From the NCBI GenBank assembly GCA_900539525.1, contig UQCM01000022.1, positions 1 through 39,426 on the forward strand: a stretch of 39,426 nt of DNA, in the 5' to 3' direction. Within the stretch, counting starts at the first letter, position 1; the number at the start of each line of letters is the position of its first letter. The position numbers and the translations under genes are program-made. Source of the DNA: an uncultured Blautia sp. (lineage in GTDB: Bacteria > Bacillota > Clostridia > Lachnospirales > Lachnospiraceae). Of the stretch, positions 1 through 8,915 are shown piece after piece. The notes under the pieces were generated by a model. It was given only the letters and a program-made list of their open reading frames with translations. It had not been told where the DNA came from and ran no database searches.

Positions 1-52
1 CAAAAGGAAAGCCTCGCAGAGGCGATTTTGCGAATGGACTCTGAATAGTTAC
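1..52 (+). repeat. Dispersed intergenic repeat, copy A
   Basis: A ~52-nt element containing the small hairpin GCCTC-GCA-GAGGC, followed by the conserved tail GCGAATGGACTCTGAATAG. Three further copies lie at 2285-2336 (inverted), 8076-8125 and 15385-15432, all between genes. This copy sits just upstream of the AGCS symporter ribosome binding site. It resembles a REP-type element; no coding potential is seen. Confidence 0.8.
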
Positions 53-79
53 GAACATGAAAAACAAAGGAGAGAGAAT

Positions 80-1480
80 ATGTTAGCACAAATTGACAAA
101 CTACTGGTAACCATTGATGATTTCTTATGGAATATACCGCTGATCGTCCTGATCCTCTTTGCGGGTATCTTCCTGACCGTTCGACTGAGGGGGATTCAGT
201 TCTCAAAGCTGGGAAAAGCCCTGAAGTATATGTTCATGAACGAGGAGAATGGTGAGGGCGAGGTCAGCAGCTTCGCGGCATTATGTACGGCACTGTCCGC
301 TACGATCGGTACGGGAAATATTGTCGGCGTGGCGACAGCACTGGTGGCAGGAGGTCCGGGAGCACTTTTCTGGATGTGGATCGCTGCCCTGTTCGGTATG
401 GCTACGAAATACGCAGAAGGCGTGCTTGCCGTAAAGTACCGTGTGATCGCAGATGACGGGCATGTCCTTGGAGGACCCTTCTATTACATACAGAACGGTA
501 TGGGCATGAAATGGAAATGGCTGGCAAAGCTGTTTGCCTTCTTCGGTGTCGGTGTCGGACTGTTTGGTATCGGTACCTTTACACAGGTAAATGGTATCAC
601 CAGTGCCGTAAAGAACTATTTTGACCCGGATATGGCATGGAAGGTGACACTGTTTGGAAGAGATTATTCCTGGGCAGTGCTCATTGCCGGCATCATCCTG
701 ACCGTATGTGTCGGTCTGGTCGTGATCGGAGGGATCAAGCGTATCTCCAGTGTCTCCCAGATCGTGGTACCGTTTATGGCAGTACTGTATGTAGGTGTGT
801 GTGTAGTGCTTCTGGTTCTGAACTATCGGAAGATCCCGGGAGCATTTGTGGAAATTATCCAGGGAGCTTTCGGACTGAGAGCTGCAGCCGGAGGAGCCAT
901 GGGAGCGATCATCGTAGCGATGCAGAAGGGTATTGCCAGAGGTATTTTCTCCAATGAGGCGGGACTCGGTAGTGCGCCGATCGCAGCAGCAGCGGCTCAG
1001 ACAAAGGAGCCGGTACGTCAGGGTCTTGTTTCCATGACGGGTACCTTTATCGACACGATCGTGATCTGTACCATGACAGGACTGTCCATCGTCATCACAG
1101 GCGCATGGGATATGGGACTGGAAGGTGTGGCTGTCACCACAGAGGCATTTGCACAGGGACTGCCGTTTGATAATTCTGTCAGCGCATTTATCCTGATGCT
1201 CTGTCTCGTATTCTTTGCCTTCACGACGATCCTTGGATGGGACTACTACAGCGAGCGCTGTCTGGAGTATCTGACAGGAGGAAAGATGGTTGCGGTGAAG
1301 GTTTACCGCTGGCTGTATATCCTGGCTGTCTTTATCGGACCGTTTATGACCGTATCTGCCGTATGGACCATCGCAGATATCTTCAACGGCCTCATGGCAC
1401 TTCCGAACCTGATCGCACTGCTCGCACTGAGCGGAGTGATCGTGAAGGAGACGAGAGATTACTTCAGCCGTATCAAATAA
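80..1480 (+). CDS. Sodium:alanine symporter family (AGCS) protein
   Basis: A 466-residue polytopic membrane protein that should take up alanine or glycine with Na+. The family signature is visible around residues 77-100 (GTGNIVGVA followed by GGPGALFWMW), and the second conserved block SNEAGLGSAPIA lies around residues 292-303. Length is normal for AGCS/DagA/AlsT transporters. The ATG follows a clear GGAGAGAG ribosome binding site. The gene appears monocistronic: it follows an intergenic repeat and ends at a bidirectional stem-loop terminator at 1490-1532. The family assignment is firm; the exact amino acid carried is inferred. Confidence 0.95.
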   Translation: MLAQIDKLLVTIDDFLWNIPLIVLILFAGIFLTVRLRGIQFSKLGKALKYMFMNEENGEGEVSSFAALCTALSATIGTGNIVGVATALVAGGPGALFWMWIAALFGMATKYAEGVLAVKYRVIADDGHVLGGPFYYIQNGMGMKWKWLAKLFAFFGVGVGLFGIGTFTQVNGITSAVKNYFDPDMAWKVTLFGRDYSWAVLIAGIILTVCVGLVVIGGIKRISSVSQIVVPFMAVLYVGVCVVLLVLNYRKIPGAFVEIIQGAFGLRAAAGGAMGAIIVAMQKGIARGIFSNEAGLGSAPIAAAAAQTKEPVRQGLVSMTGTFIDTIVICTMTGLSIVITGAWDMGLEGVAVTTEAFAQGLPFDNSVSAFILMLCLVFFAFTTILGWDYYSERCLEYLTGGKMVAVKVYRWLYILAVFIGPFMTVSAVWTIADIFNGLMALPNLIALLALSGVIVKETRDYFSRIK

Positions 1481-1489
1481 ATAAGAAGG

Positions 1490-1532
1490 AAATCAAAAAG
1501 CATTCACTTTCGGGGGGATGCTTTTTTGATTT
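1490..1532. terminator. Bidirectional rho-independent terminator after the AGCS gene
   Basis: A long perfect stem begins AAATCAAAAAGCAT and ends ATGCTTTTTTGATTT, with A-rich and T-rich arms. It would terminate transcription from either side. It lies 10 nt after the AGCS stop codon. Confidence 0.85.
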
Positions 1533-1546
1533 CAGATTAAAAAATA

Positions 1547-1575
1547 TTGACATGGGCATCATAATATACTACAAT
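1547..1575 (+). promoter_or_regulatory. Sigma-A promoter of the toxin-antitoxin operon
   Basis: TTGACA at 1547-1552, a 17-nt spacer, and TACAAT at 1570-1575. It lies directly upstream of the antitoxin gene and of three GTAC boxes. Confidence 0.8.
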
Positions 1576-1579
1576 TAAA

Positions 1580-1607
1580 GTACTAAAAAACGTACGGTTT
1601 CAAGTAC
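1580..1607 (+). promoter_or_regulatory. Probable YefM-type autoregulatory operator (three GTAC boxes)
   Basis: GTAC cores occur at 1580, 1592 and 1604, exactly 12 nt apart, between the promoter -10 and the antitoxin start. E. coli YefM binds palindromes with a TGTACA core at its own promoter. The same core here, with regular spacing on one DNA face, suggests cooperative repression by the antitoxin or toxin-antitoxin complex. The binding itself is inferred. Confidence 0.6.
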
Positions 1608-1623
1608 GGAAGTGAGGTGCCAT

Positions 1624-1884
1624 ATGATAGCTGCAAAACAAATGGATGTAAGAGCAAATATTAAGAAGTATTTTGATCTTGCCTTTGAAGGGGAACCTGT
1701 TATTGTGTCACGTAAAGAGAATAAAAATGTAGTTGTAATATCGGAAGCAGAGTATAACAATTTACAGAAAGCCAGGAGGAATGCGGAATATCTCGCACAC
1801 CTTGACCGCAGTTTTGCACAGTTGGAACAGGGAGAGGTTGTTGTAAAGTCTATGGAAGAACTGGAGCGCATGGCGGATGAATGA
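1624..1884 (+). CDS. Type II antitoxin, Phd/YefM family
   Basis: An 86-residue protein with the Phd/YefM N-terminal DNA-binding fold: A-AKQMDVRANIKKYFDLAFEGEPVIVSRKENKNVVVISEAEY in outline. The C-terminal half is an acidic helical tail, which in this family wraps around the toxin. I chose the ATG at 1624; the reading frame is open four codons further to a GTG at 1612, but GGAAGTGAGG is correctly placed for the ATG. It overlaps the following toxin gene by 8 nt, the usual arrangement for translational coupling. It probably represses its own promoter through the GTAC boxes upstream. Confidence 0.88.
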   Translation: MIAAKQMDVRANIKKYFDLAFEGEPVIVSRKENKNVVVISEAEYNNLQKARRNAEYLAHLDRSFAQLEQGEVVVKSMEELERMADE

Positions 1885-2140
1885 TTTTACTTTTACAAAA
1901 GAAGCCTTCGAAGACTATCTGTACTGGCAGATGCAGGATAAAAAAACATTAAAGCGCATCAATGCATTACTTAAGGATATTCGAAGTAACGGGGCAATAG
2001 AGGGAACTGGAAAGCCGGAAAGATTAAGATATCGACCGGGTTACTCAAGACGCATAGACGAAAAAAACAGACTGGTTTATGAAATTGATGAGTTACAGAA
2101 TATTAAAATTATTTCATGCAGGGGACATTATGAAGATTAG
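1877..2140 (+). CDS. yoeB: Txe/YoeB family mRNA-interferase toxin
   Basis: An 87-residue RelE-superfamily ribonuclease that cuts mRNA on the ribosome. The family core GKPERLRY-x-PGYSRRIDEKNRLVYEI and the C-terminal ISCRGHYED are intact. Residues matching the YoeB catalytic set are present: Glu48, Arg65 and His84, with Tyr85 next to the His. No frameshift or missing residue is seen, so the toxin should be active. It is translated from an ATG overlapping the antitoxin gene. Its TAG stop lies in the first arm of the terminator stem at 2139-2165. Confidence 0.92.
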   Translation: MNDFTFTKEAFEDYLYWQMQDKKTLKRINALLKDIRSNGAIEGTGKPERLRYRPGYSRRIDEKNRLVYEIDELQNIKIISCRGHYED

Positions 2141-2165
2141 CACCTGATACGGGTGCTTTTCTTTA
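2139..2165 (+). terminator. Terminator of the toxin-antitoxin operon
   Basis: AGCACC-loop-GGTGCT followed by a T-rich run. The 6-bp stem starts inside the toxin stop codon. Confidence 0.65.
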
Positions 2166-2453
2166 TGTTTTCGAATTTTTTGGGGGTCTCTGCCCCACTT
2201 CTTCCTCATTTCCAGGTGTGTCATAAAGCCTCTCATTCACTGCCATGCAAGCATGGCGTGAATTCAGACTTTTGACACTTAAATGTAACTATTCAGAGTC
2301 CATTCGCAAAATCGTCTCTACGAGGCTTTTCTTTTGCAACACTTAAACCAAAGTTCATAGAAATTTTAGGGGATTCATTGGGGATTTTGTGTTAGAATAT
2401 ACGAAGATGATTCAGGTGATGCACAGGCAGCAGCGGCAGAGCAGGAGGAAGAT
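2166..2453. other. Non-coding gap between the toxin and the ABC transporter
   Basis: No convincing ORF. It holds a short hairpin CCATGC-AA-GCATGG at 2243-2256, whose surrounding 18 nt recur at 10886-10903. It also holds inverted repeat copy B (2285-2336) and a possible -10 element TAGAAT at 2393-2398 without a convincing -35. Confidence 0.5.
2285..2336 (-). repeat. Dispersed intergenic repeat, copy B (inverted)
   Basis: The reverse complement matches copy A (1-52) over its whole length with only a few mismatches. Copies A and B therefore form inverted repeats bracketing the symporter and toxin-antitoxin genes. Confidence 0.8.
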
Positions 2454-3170
2454 ATGGATAGACATACAGAAGGTTTTGTCAGAATGGAGCATGTGACAAA
2501 GATTTATAAGATGGGAGAGGTGGAGATCCATGCGGTGGATGGCATTGATTTTTCCATCAACAAGGGTGAGTTCGTGATCGTGGTAGGGCCAAGCGGTGCC
2601 GGAAAGACCACGGTCTTAAATATACTGGGAGGCATGGATACAGCTACCAGGGGAAAGGTGATCGTAGACGGGGAAAATATTGCAAAATATTCTCACCGGC
2701 GGCTCACCGGATACCGGAGAGATGATATAGGTTTTGTATTTCAGTTCTACAATCTGATGCCGAACCTGACCGCACAGGAAAATGTGGAGCTGGCACTTCA
2801 GATCTGTAAGAATCCGCTGGATGCCAGGCAGGTTCTGGAGGAAGTGGGGCTGGGAGAGCGCCTTGACAATTTCCCGGCGCAGTTGTCCGGAGGAGAGCAG
2901 CAGAGAGTTTCCATTGCCAGGGCGCTGGCAAAGAACCCCAAGCTGCTGCTGTGCGACGAGCCTACCGGGGCGCTCGATTACCAGACAGGAAAAGCGATCT
3001 TGAAGCTTCTCCAGGACATGTGCCGGGACAGAGGAATGACGGTAATCGTGATCACCCACAACTCGGCACTGACCCCGATGGCGGACAGAGTCATCCGCAT
3101 TAAGAACGGGAAGGTATCACAGATGTATGAAAATGAAACTCCTGTACCGGTAGAGGAGATCGAGTGGTAG
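2454..3170 (+). CDS. ABC transporter ATP-binding protein (MacB/LolD-like)
   Basis: A 238-residue ATPase with all nucleotide-binding motifs: Walker A GPSGAGKT (residues 45-52), signature LSGGEQQRVSIARAL (from about 144) and Walker B LLLCDEPTGALD (about 160-171). The family powers FtsX-type permeases that transmit conformational force or move lipids and peptides rather than importing nutrients. The ATG follows AGGAGGAAGAT, a strong ribosome binding site. The cognate permease gene starts 47 nt downstream. There is no adjacent two-component system of the kind often linked to BceAB-type peptide-resistance transporters, so the substrate is unknown. Confidence 0.93.
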   Translation: MDRHTEGFVRMEHVTKIYKMGEVEIHAVDGIDFSINKGEFVIVVGPSGAGKTTVLNILGGMDTATRGKVIVDGENIAKYSHRRLTGYRRDDIGFVFQFYNLMPNLTAQENVELALQICKNPLDARQVLEEVGLGERLDNFPAQLSGGEQQRVSIARALAKNPKLLLCDEPTGALDYQTGKAILKLLQDMCRDRGMTVIVITHNSALTPMADRVIRIKNGKVSQMYENETPVPVEEIEW

Positions 3171-3216
3171 CAGGAACTTGAGCAGCTGCGGAACATACAG
3201 AATATGAGGCGAGAAG

Positions 3217-6200
3217 ATGAAGAAGCGGGCACTAAGGAAAGATTTTTTTATGGAGATCAGGAAAAATACGGGGCGTTTTATCTCCATTTTTCTGATCGTG
3301 GCACTGGGAGTGGCATTTTATTCGGGCATCCAGTCGGCAGCACCGGATATGCGCTATACCGGCGACCGGTATTTTGATGAAAACAAACTGATGGATATCC
3401 AGGTACTGGGAACCATGGGGATAACAGAAGAAGACGTGGAAGCCCTGAAGCGTCTGGACGGCATACAGGAAGCGGAGCCGGGCTATACGGCCGATGTGCT
3501 CCTGGCAGAAGAGGGGAAAAATGATGTTCTGCATATGGAATCCCTGCCGGAATCCATGAACCGGGTGGAGATTACGGAGGGAACGTTTCCAGAAAAGCCG
3601 GGAGAGTGTCTCCTGGATGCGTTGTACGCGGAAAAGAATGGCCTGCAGGCGGGAGATGTTCTGGAAGTAAAGGAACACCTGGAAGAGGATGAGGATCCTG
3701 TTCTGGTGACCCACACCTATCAGGTGACGGGGCTTTGCAGCAGTCCCCTGTACATCTCTTTTGAAAGGGGCAGTACAACGCTTGGAAGCGGAAAGATCTC
3801 AGCTTTTGCTTATGTGACAAAGGACTGCTTTGATCTGGATGTTTATACGGAAGTTTACCTGACGGCAGAGGGCACAGCCGGGACAGTCGCCTATACAGAT
3901 GCCTATAAGGATCTGTCTGGCCGGGTGAAGGACGAGGTCGAGGGAATCAAGGATGTCCGGTGTCAGGCGCGCTATCAGGAGATTAAGTCCGAGGCGGACG
4001 AGAAGCTTGCAGATGCCAGACAGGAACTGGCGGATAAGAAAGCAGAAGCAGAGGAGAAGCTGGCAGACGCAAAGGCGGAGATCGATGATGCCGCACAGAA
4101 GCTCTCGGATGGACGAAAGGAGCTGGAGGATGCAAAGGCAGAGCTCTCGGACGGGCGGAAGGAACTGAGTGACAGGCAGGCAGAGCTGGATCAGGCGAAG
4201 GCAAAGCTTGCTGACGGCACGCAGAAGCTGGCAGATGCAAAGGCAGAGCTTACAAAGCAGGAGGAAAGCTTTCAGAAGCAGAAAAAAACCGCGCAGAAAC
4301 AGATTAAGAGCGGAGAAAAGCAGATCACTCAGGCAAAAAAGACCATTGCGAAGAATGAGGCGGAATTAGAAAAGAAAAAGGCAGAACTGGAGGAAGGAAA
4401 GAAACAGTACGAAGCCGGGAAGGCGGCGGCAGAGAAGGCAGCAGCAGAGATCCAGACCGCTGTGGCGGCGGGGCTGATGACTCAGGAGGAGGCGGCGGCA
4501 AAACAGCAGGCGGCGGCAGCGCAGCTGGCACAGCTGGAAGCCTCCGGGGCTCAGATTACTGAGGGAGAGAAACAGCTGAAGGCAGGCGAGAAGGAGCTGG
4601 CGTCGGCGAAAAAGGAAATCAGCGCAAAGGAAAAGGAGCTGAAAAAGGCAAAACAGGAGCTTGCCGATGGCGAGGAAAAGCTTAAGGATGGCTGGAAGGA
4701 GATCGAAAGCAGGGAGGCACAGCTTTCTGATGCACAGGCGAAGATCGCTTCCGGAGAATCCGGGATCGCAGAGGGCTGGCAGAAGATCCGGGACGGTGAG
4801 CAGGAGATCGCCGATGCAGAGGAGGAGATCGCCGGACATGAGAAGGATCTGGAGGACGGAAAGAAGGAATACGAGGATGCAAAGGTGGAAGCGGAGGAAA
4901 AGATCGCTGACGGGGAGGCAAAGCTTGCGGATGCGCAGAAGGAGATCGATGATCTGAAGGTGCCGAAATGGTATGTAAACGACAGAGATGACCTGATGGA
5001 TTATACAGGCTTCGGAGAGAATGCGGACCGTATGAGAAACCTCGGACAGGTCTTTCCGGTATTGTTTTTCCTGGTTGCGGCGCTGATCAGTCTGACCACC
5101 ATGACCAGAATGGTGGAAGAACAGAGGACGCAGATCGGTACGTTAAAGGCTCTTGGATACGGGAAGCTTTCCATAGCATCCAAGTATCTGGGGTATGCCC
5201 TGATCGCGACGATGGGCGGAAGTGTATTCGGTGTCCTTTTAGGGGAGAAGGTACTGCCGTTTATTATCATTCATGCTTACGGTATCCTGTATCATTACAT
5301 ACCCGTACCTGCGATTCCGTATAATCTGAAGTTTGCTGTGATCGCAGCTCTGGCAGCGACCCTGTGTACGCTGCTTGCCACGCTGTCTGCCTGCTACAGA
5401 GAGCTGGCCGCCACACCGGCGGTACTGATGCGTCCGCCTGTGCCGAAGCAGGGAAAAAGAGTGCTTCTGGAACGTATCACTTTCCTGTGGAAGCACCTGA
5501 GCTTTATCTGGAAATCCACGATCCGGAATCTGGTCCGGTATAAGAAGCGGTTCTTCATGACCATTTTTGGTATCGGAGGCTGTATGGCGCTGCTTCTGGT
5601 GGGATACGGTCTCAGGGACTCCATCATGGATGTGGCGGTTCTGCAGTACGGAGAACTGCAAATGTACGATGCCATGATCCTGCTGGATGAAGATGCAGGG
5701 GAAGAAGAGAGGCAGCAGCTTTTTGACTTTATGGAAAACGAGCCCGAGGTGCAGAAATATGACAGCTGGTATATGAAAAATCTTTCCGCCAGAAGTGAAG
5801 AAGGAAGCAGAGAGCTCTACGTCGTGGTTCCGGAGCATGTACAGCAGTTCGATCAGTTCGTGAGTCTGCGCGACAGAAAGACAAAAGAGAAGATGACACT
5901 GTCGGATGACGGGATCGTGCTGACAGAGAAGATGGCGAAAATGCTGGGAGTCGCCGCGGGAGATACGATTTCCCTCGAACTGAAGGAGGGAGAACGGTAT
6001 GATGTAAAGATCACTTCCATCTGTGAGAATTACATGTATCATTATGCTTACATGACACCGTCTCTTTACAGCGGGCTGACCGGCAGTGAGCCGGAGTATA
6101 CGACTCTGGTGTATGACACAGGAGGTCTGGATGAGGCAGAGATCGAGGAGATCGGACAGCGTTCCCTGACCTGTGACGGAGCACTGGGAATCACATATAC

Positions 6201-6642
6201 GGCAAATTTCCAGAGCCGGCTGGATGATATGCTTGGAACTCTGGACAGTGTGATCGTCGTGCTGATCGTGTCCGCCGGCATGCTGGCATTTGTAGTGCTT
6301 TACAATCTGAACAATATCAATATTAATGAGAGAAAGCGGGAGCTGGCGACCATCAAGGTACTGGGCTTCTACGACGGAGAGGTCGCCGCCTATGTGTACC
6401 GGGAAAATGTTCTGCTGACCTTTATCGGGGCAGCTCTTGGCTGTATACTGGGTGCGATCCTGCACCGGTTTGTAATCGTCACAGTGGAGATCGATATCTG
6501 CATGTTCGGCAGAAATATCAATCCTGGAAGCTTCCTTTATGCGATACTCTTCACTGTCGGATTTTCGGTGATCGTAAATTTTGTCATGTACTTCAAACTT
6601 AAGAAGATCGATATGGTCGAATCTTTAAAGAGTGTAGAATAG
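3217..6642 (+). CDS. FtsX-like ABC permease with long coiled-coil insertion
   Basis: A 1141-residue permease. The first TM helix follows the basic N-terminus (about residues 18-38), and an extracytoplasmic domain runs to about 245. A very long charged coiled coil follows at about 248-585, made of repeated DAKAELxDGxKEL-type heptads. Then come two FtsX domains with TM helices near 610-740 and 1010-1130. In outline it resembles large Firmicute FtsX permeases whose coiled coil reaches into the wall or toward a partner. It is co-transcribed with the ATPase gene upstream. The repeated GCA/GAG-rich coiled-coil coding sequence opens several spurious frames, which I left out. No terminator is evident after it. 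Confidence 0.92.
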   Translation: MKKRALRKDFFMEIRKNTGRFISIFLIVALGVAFYSGIQSAAPDMRYTGDRYFDENKLMDIQVLGTMGITEEDVEALKRLDGIQEAEPGYTADVLLAEEGKNDVLHMESLPESMNRVEITEGTFPEKPGECLLDALYAEKNGLQAGDVLEVKEHLEEDEDPVLVTHTYQVTGLCSSPLYISFERGSTTLGSGKISAFAYVTKDCFDLDVYTEVYLTAEGTAGTVAYTDAYKDLSGRVKDEVEGIKDVRCQARYQEIKSEADEKLADARQELADKKAEAEEKLADAKAEIDDAAQKLSDGRKELEDAKAELSDGRKELSDRQAELDQAKAKLADGTQKLADAKAELTKQEESFQKQKKTAQKQIKSGEKQITQAKKTIAKNEAELEKKKAELEEGKKQYEAGKAAAEKAAAEIQTAVAAGLMTQEEAAAKQQAAAAQLAQLEASGAQITEGEKQLKAGEKELASAKKEISAKEKELKKAKQELADGEEKLKDGWKEIESREAQLSDAQAKIASGESGIAEGWQKIRDGEQEIADAEEEIAGHEKDLEDGKKEYEDAKVEAEEKIADGEAKLADAQKEIDDLKVPKWYVNDRDDLMDYTGFGENADRMRNLGQVFPVLFFLVAALISLTTMTRMVEEQRTQIGTLKALGYGKLSIASKYLGYALIATMGGSVFGVLLGEKVLPFIIIHAYGILYHYIPVPAIPYNLKFAVIAALAATLCTLLATLSACYRELAATPAVLMRPPVPKQGKRVLLERITFLWKHLSFIWKSTIRNLVRYKKRFFMTIFGIGGCMALLLVGYGLRDSIMDVAVLQYGELQMYDAMILLDEDAGEEERQQLFDFMENEPEVQKYDSWYMKNLSARSEEGSRELYVVVPEHVQQFDQFVSLRDRKTKEKMTLSDDGIVLTEKMAKMLGVAAGDTISLELKEGERYDVKITSICENYMYHYAYMTPSLYSGLTGSEPEYTTLVYDTGGLDEAEIEEIGQRSLTCDGALGITYTANFQSRLDDMLGTLDSVIVVLIVSAGMLAFVVLYNLNNININERKRELATIKVLGFYDGEVAAYVYRENVLLTFIGAALGCILGAILHRFVIVTVEIDICMFGRNINPGSFLYAILFTVGFSVIVNFVMYFKLKKIDMVESLKSVE

Positions 6643-6676
6643 TTATAAATCTGCATGGCTCTGAACAGTTACAAGA

Positions 6677-8077
6677 ATGAGAGGGGATGTGTGTGAATTG
6701 AATTTACCGGCTGCGTTTACGGAAAAAATGAAAACGATTCTGGGGGAGGAATACGATGCGTTTCTTACGAGCTACGGGGAACCGCGGAATTTCGGACTGC
6801 GGGTGAATACGGCGAAGATCAGCCCGGAGGAATTTGTCCGTCTTACTCCTTTTCATCTGACGGCAATTCCCTGGGTGGAAAATGGTTTTTACTACGAGGA
6901 GCAGGACGCGCCGTCCAGGCATCCCTTTTACCATGCGGGGCTCTATTATCTTCAGGAGCCCAGTGCCATGACACCGGCCTCCAGGCTGCCCGTCCATCCG
7001 GGTGAACGGGTGCTGGATCTGTGTGCCGCACCGGGAGGAAAGGCCACGGAGCTGGGGGCAAAGCTGCGCGGAGAAGGGATCCTGGCAGCAAATGATATCA
7101 GTGCCTCGAGAGCCAGGGCACTGCTGAAAAATGTTGAGGTGTTCGGGATCCCGAACTCATTTCTGATCAATGAGGTGCCATCGAGGATCGCCGACCGGTT
7201 CGGGGAATTCTTTGATAAGATCCTGGTGGATGCGCCCTGCTCCGGCGAGGGAATGTTCCGGAAGGATCCGGATGTGGCGAAGGTGTGGAATGAGGAAAAG
7301 CCGTATGCCTGTGCGAAGATCCAGAAGGAAATCATCCTTCAGGCGGCAAAGATGCTGCGTCCGGGAGGAATGATGCTTTATTCCACCTGTACCTTCTCGC
7401 CGGAGGAAAATGAACAGGTGATCGCATATCTTCTAAAGGAGAGAGAGGATATGCATCTGATGGAGATGGAAGACTATGAGGGCTTTGCAAAAGGCCGTCC
7501 CGATCTGGCGGACGGGAATCCACAGTTGGAAAAATGTGTCCGTATCTGGCCGCACCGGATGGCGGGGGAGGGGCATTTTCTGGCACTGCTGAAAAAGGAC
7601 GGGGATGCGAAGCCGCAGGGTACGACTCCTGCGCCATCCGGGATTTCAAAGGCAGAGCGCCGGATCCTTGAGGAATTTCTGAAGGATGTATCTAAGAAGC
7701 TGGACCTGGATCGCATCGAGGTGCGCAAAGGCCAGGTGTACTATGTGACGGGACATCTGAACGACTGCAGAGGGATGAAGTTCCTGCGGAACGGGCTGTA
7801 CCTCGGAGAGCTGAAAAAGGACAGATTTGAGCCGGGACAGGCTTTTGCCGTGGCACTGAAGAAAGAAGAGTACGCTTCCGTGATCGACCTTGACTGGAGA
7901 GATGAACGCGTGGTACGCTATCTGAAAGGTGAGACCATCCAGGTGGATGATGTCCGGGTAACGCATAAAAAAGGCTGGCAGCTGGTATGTGTAAACGGCT
8001 ATCCGCTGGGATGGGGAAAGCTGGTAAACGGTCAGCTCAAAAATAAATATCTGGCCAGCTGGAGAATGAACGGTTAA
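6677..8077 (+). CDS. RsmF-type 16S rRNA m5C methyltransferase (NOL1/NOP2/Sun family)
   Basis: A SAM-dependent RNA cytosine-5 methyltransferase, 466 residues. The SAM-binding motif VLDLCAAPGGKATEL is at about 112-126. The two catalytic cysteines lie in DAPCSGEGMFRKDP (Cys188) and YSTCTFSPEENE (Cys238). A C-terminal PUA-like RsmF domain completes the family length. The ATG at 6677 lacks a ribosome binding site. A TTG at 6698, 11 nt after GAGGGG, would give M-NLPAAFTEKM, the usual family N-terminus, so the true start may be 6698. It is followed by repeat copy C and then cutC. Confidence 0.92.
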   Translation: MRGDVCELNLPAAFTEKMKTILGEEYDAFLTSYGEPRNFGLRVNTAKISPEEFVRLTPFHLTAIPWVENGFYYEEQDAPSRHPFYHAGLYYLQEPSAMTPASRLPVHPGERVLDLCAAPGGKATELGAKLRGEGILAANDISASRARALLKNVEVFGIPNSFLINEVPSRIADRFGEFFDKILVDAPCSGEGMFRKDPDVAKVWNEEKPYACAKIQKEIILQAAKMLRPGGMMLYSTCTFSPEENEQVIAYLLKEREDMHLMEMEDYEGFAKGRPDLADGNPQLEKCVRIWPHRMAGEGHFLALLKKDGDAKPQGTTPAPSGISKAERRILEEFLKDVSKKLDLDRIEVRKGQVYYVTGHLNDCRGMKFLRNGLYLGELKKDRFEPGQAFAVALKKEEYASVIDLDWRDERVVRYLKGETIQVDDVRVTHKKGWQLVCVNGYPLGWGKLVNGQLKNKYLASWRMNG

Positions 8078-8125
8078 AAGAAAATCCTCGCAGAGGCGAT
8101 TTTGTAAATGGACTCTGAGCAGTTG
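8076..8125 (+). repeat. Dispersed intergenic repeat, copy C
   Basis: A slightly diverged copy of the 1-52 repeat, placed between the methyltransferase stop and the cutC ribosome binding site. Confidence 0.75.
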
Positions 8126-8153
8126 AAAAAGTTTGATACGGAGGAGAAGACAG

Positions 8154-8900
8154 ATGAAGGATTATATACTGGAAACATGCATTGATTCTGTGGAGTCTGC
8201 ACTGGCAGCCGCACGTGGCGGCGCGAACCGGCTGGAAATATGTGGAAATCTGATCATCGGGGGGACGACCCCGAGCCCGAAGCTGTTTGAAGAGGTAAGA
8301 AAGTGCTGTGACATCAAGATCCACGTACTGATCCGCCCGCGGTTCGGTGATTTCTGCTATACGGATCACGAGTTTGCGATCATAAAGGAAGAGGTGCGTC
8401 TGTTCCGCGACCTGGGAGCCGACGGCGTGGTCATCGGTATCCTGAAGCCGGACGGCTCTCTGAATCTTGCACAGATGAAGGAGCTGCTGGCAGAGCGGGG
8501 GGACATGTCCGTGACGCTGCACCGCGCCTTTGATGTGTGCCGGGATCCCTTTGAGACCCTGGAGCAGGCAAAGTCACTGGGCATCAACACCATCCTCACA
8601 TCAGGCCAGGCCAATACCTGCCTGGCGGGAAAGGAGCTTCTGGCAGAGCTTGTAAAGAGGGCAAAGGGTGAGATTGATATCCTGGTGGGCAGCGGCGTGG
8701 ATGCGGCGGCGATCCGGGAGCTCTGTCCGGTGACAGGAGCACGTTCCTTCCATATGTCCGGCAAGGTGACACTGGACAGTGCGATGGACTACCGGAAGGA
8801 AGGTGTGAATATGGGACTTCCTTCCTTAAGCGAATTTGAGATCTGGCGGACATCAGAGGAAAAGATCCGGGAGGCGGCAGAGCTACTCAACAGTTACTAG
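8154..8900 (+). CDS. cutC: Copper homeostasis protein CutC family
   Basis: A 248-residue TIM-barrel protein of the CutC family. Recognisable blocks are LETCIDSVESALAAARGGANRLE in outline near the N-terminus, HVLIRPRFGDFCY, GADGVVIGIL and TLHRAFDV. I start at the ATG at 8154, which follows GGAGGAG. The frame is open seven codons further upstream to a TTG, which would put the ribosome binding site inside the gene. CutC has been linked to copper tolerance, but its biochemical activity is unsettled. No copper-regulated neighbours (CopA, CsoR) are present. Confidence 0.92.
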   Translation: MKDYILETCIDSVESALAAARGGANRLEICGNLIIGGTTPSPKLFEEVRKCCDIKIHVLIRPRFGDFCYTDHEFAIIKEEVRLFRDLGADGVVIGILKPDGSLNLAQMKELLAERGDMSVTLHRAFDVCRDPFETLEQAKSLGINTILTSGQANTCLAGKELLAELVKRAKGEIDILVGSGVDAAAIRELCPVTGARSFHMSGKVTLDSAMDYRKEGVNMGLPSLSEFEIWRTSEEKIREAAELLNSY

Positions 8901-8915
8901 AAGAAAGAGAGAGGG

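Noticed and set aside
5239..6465. A 408-codon minus-strand ORF opposite the permease gene
   Set aside because: It lies wholly antisense to conserved FtsX permease coding sequence, has a composition typical of a frame shadow, and shows no domain.
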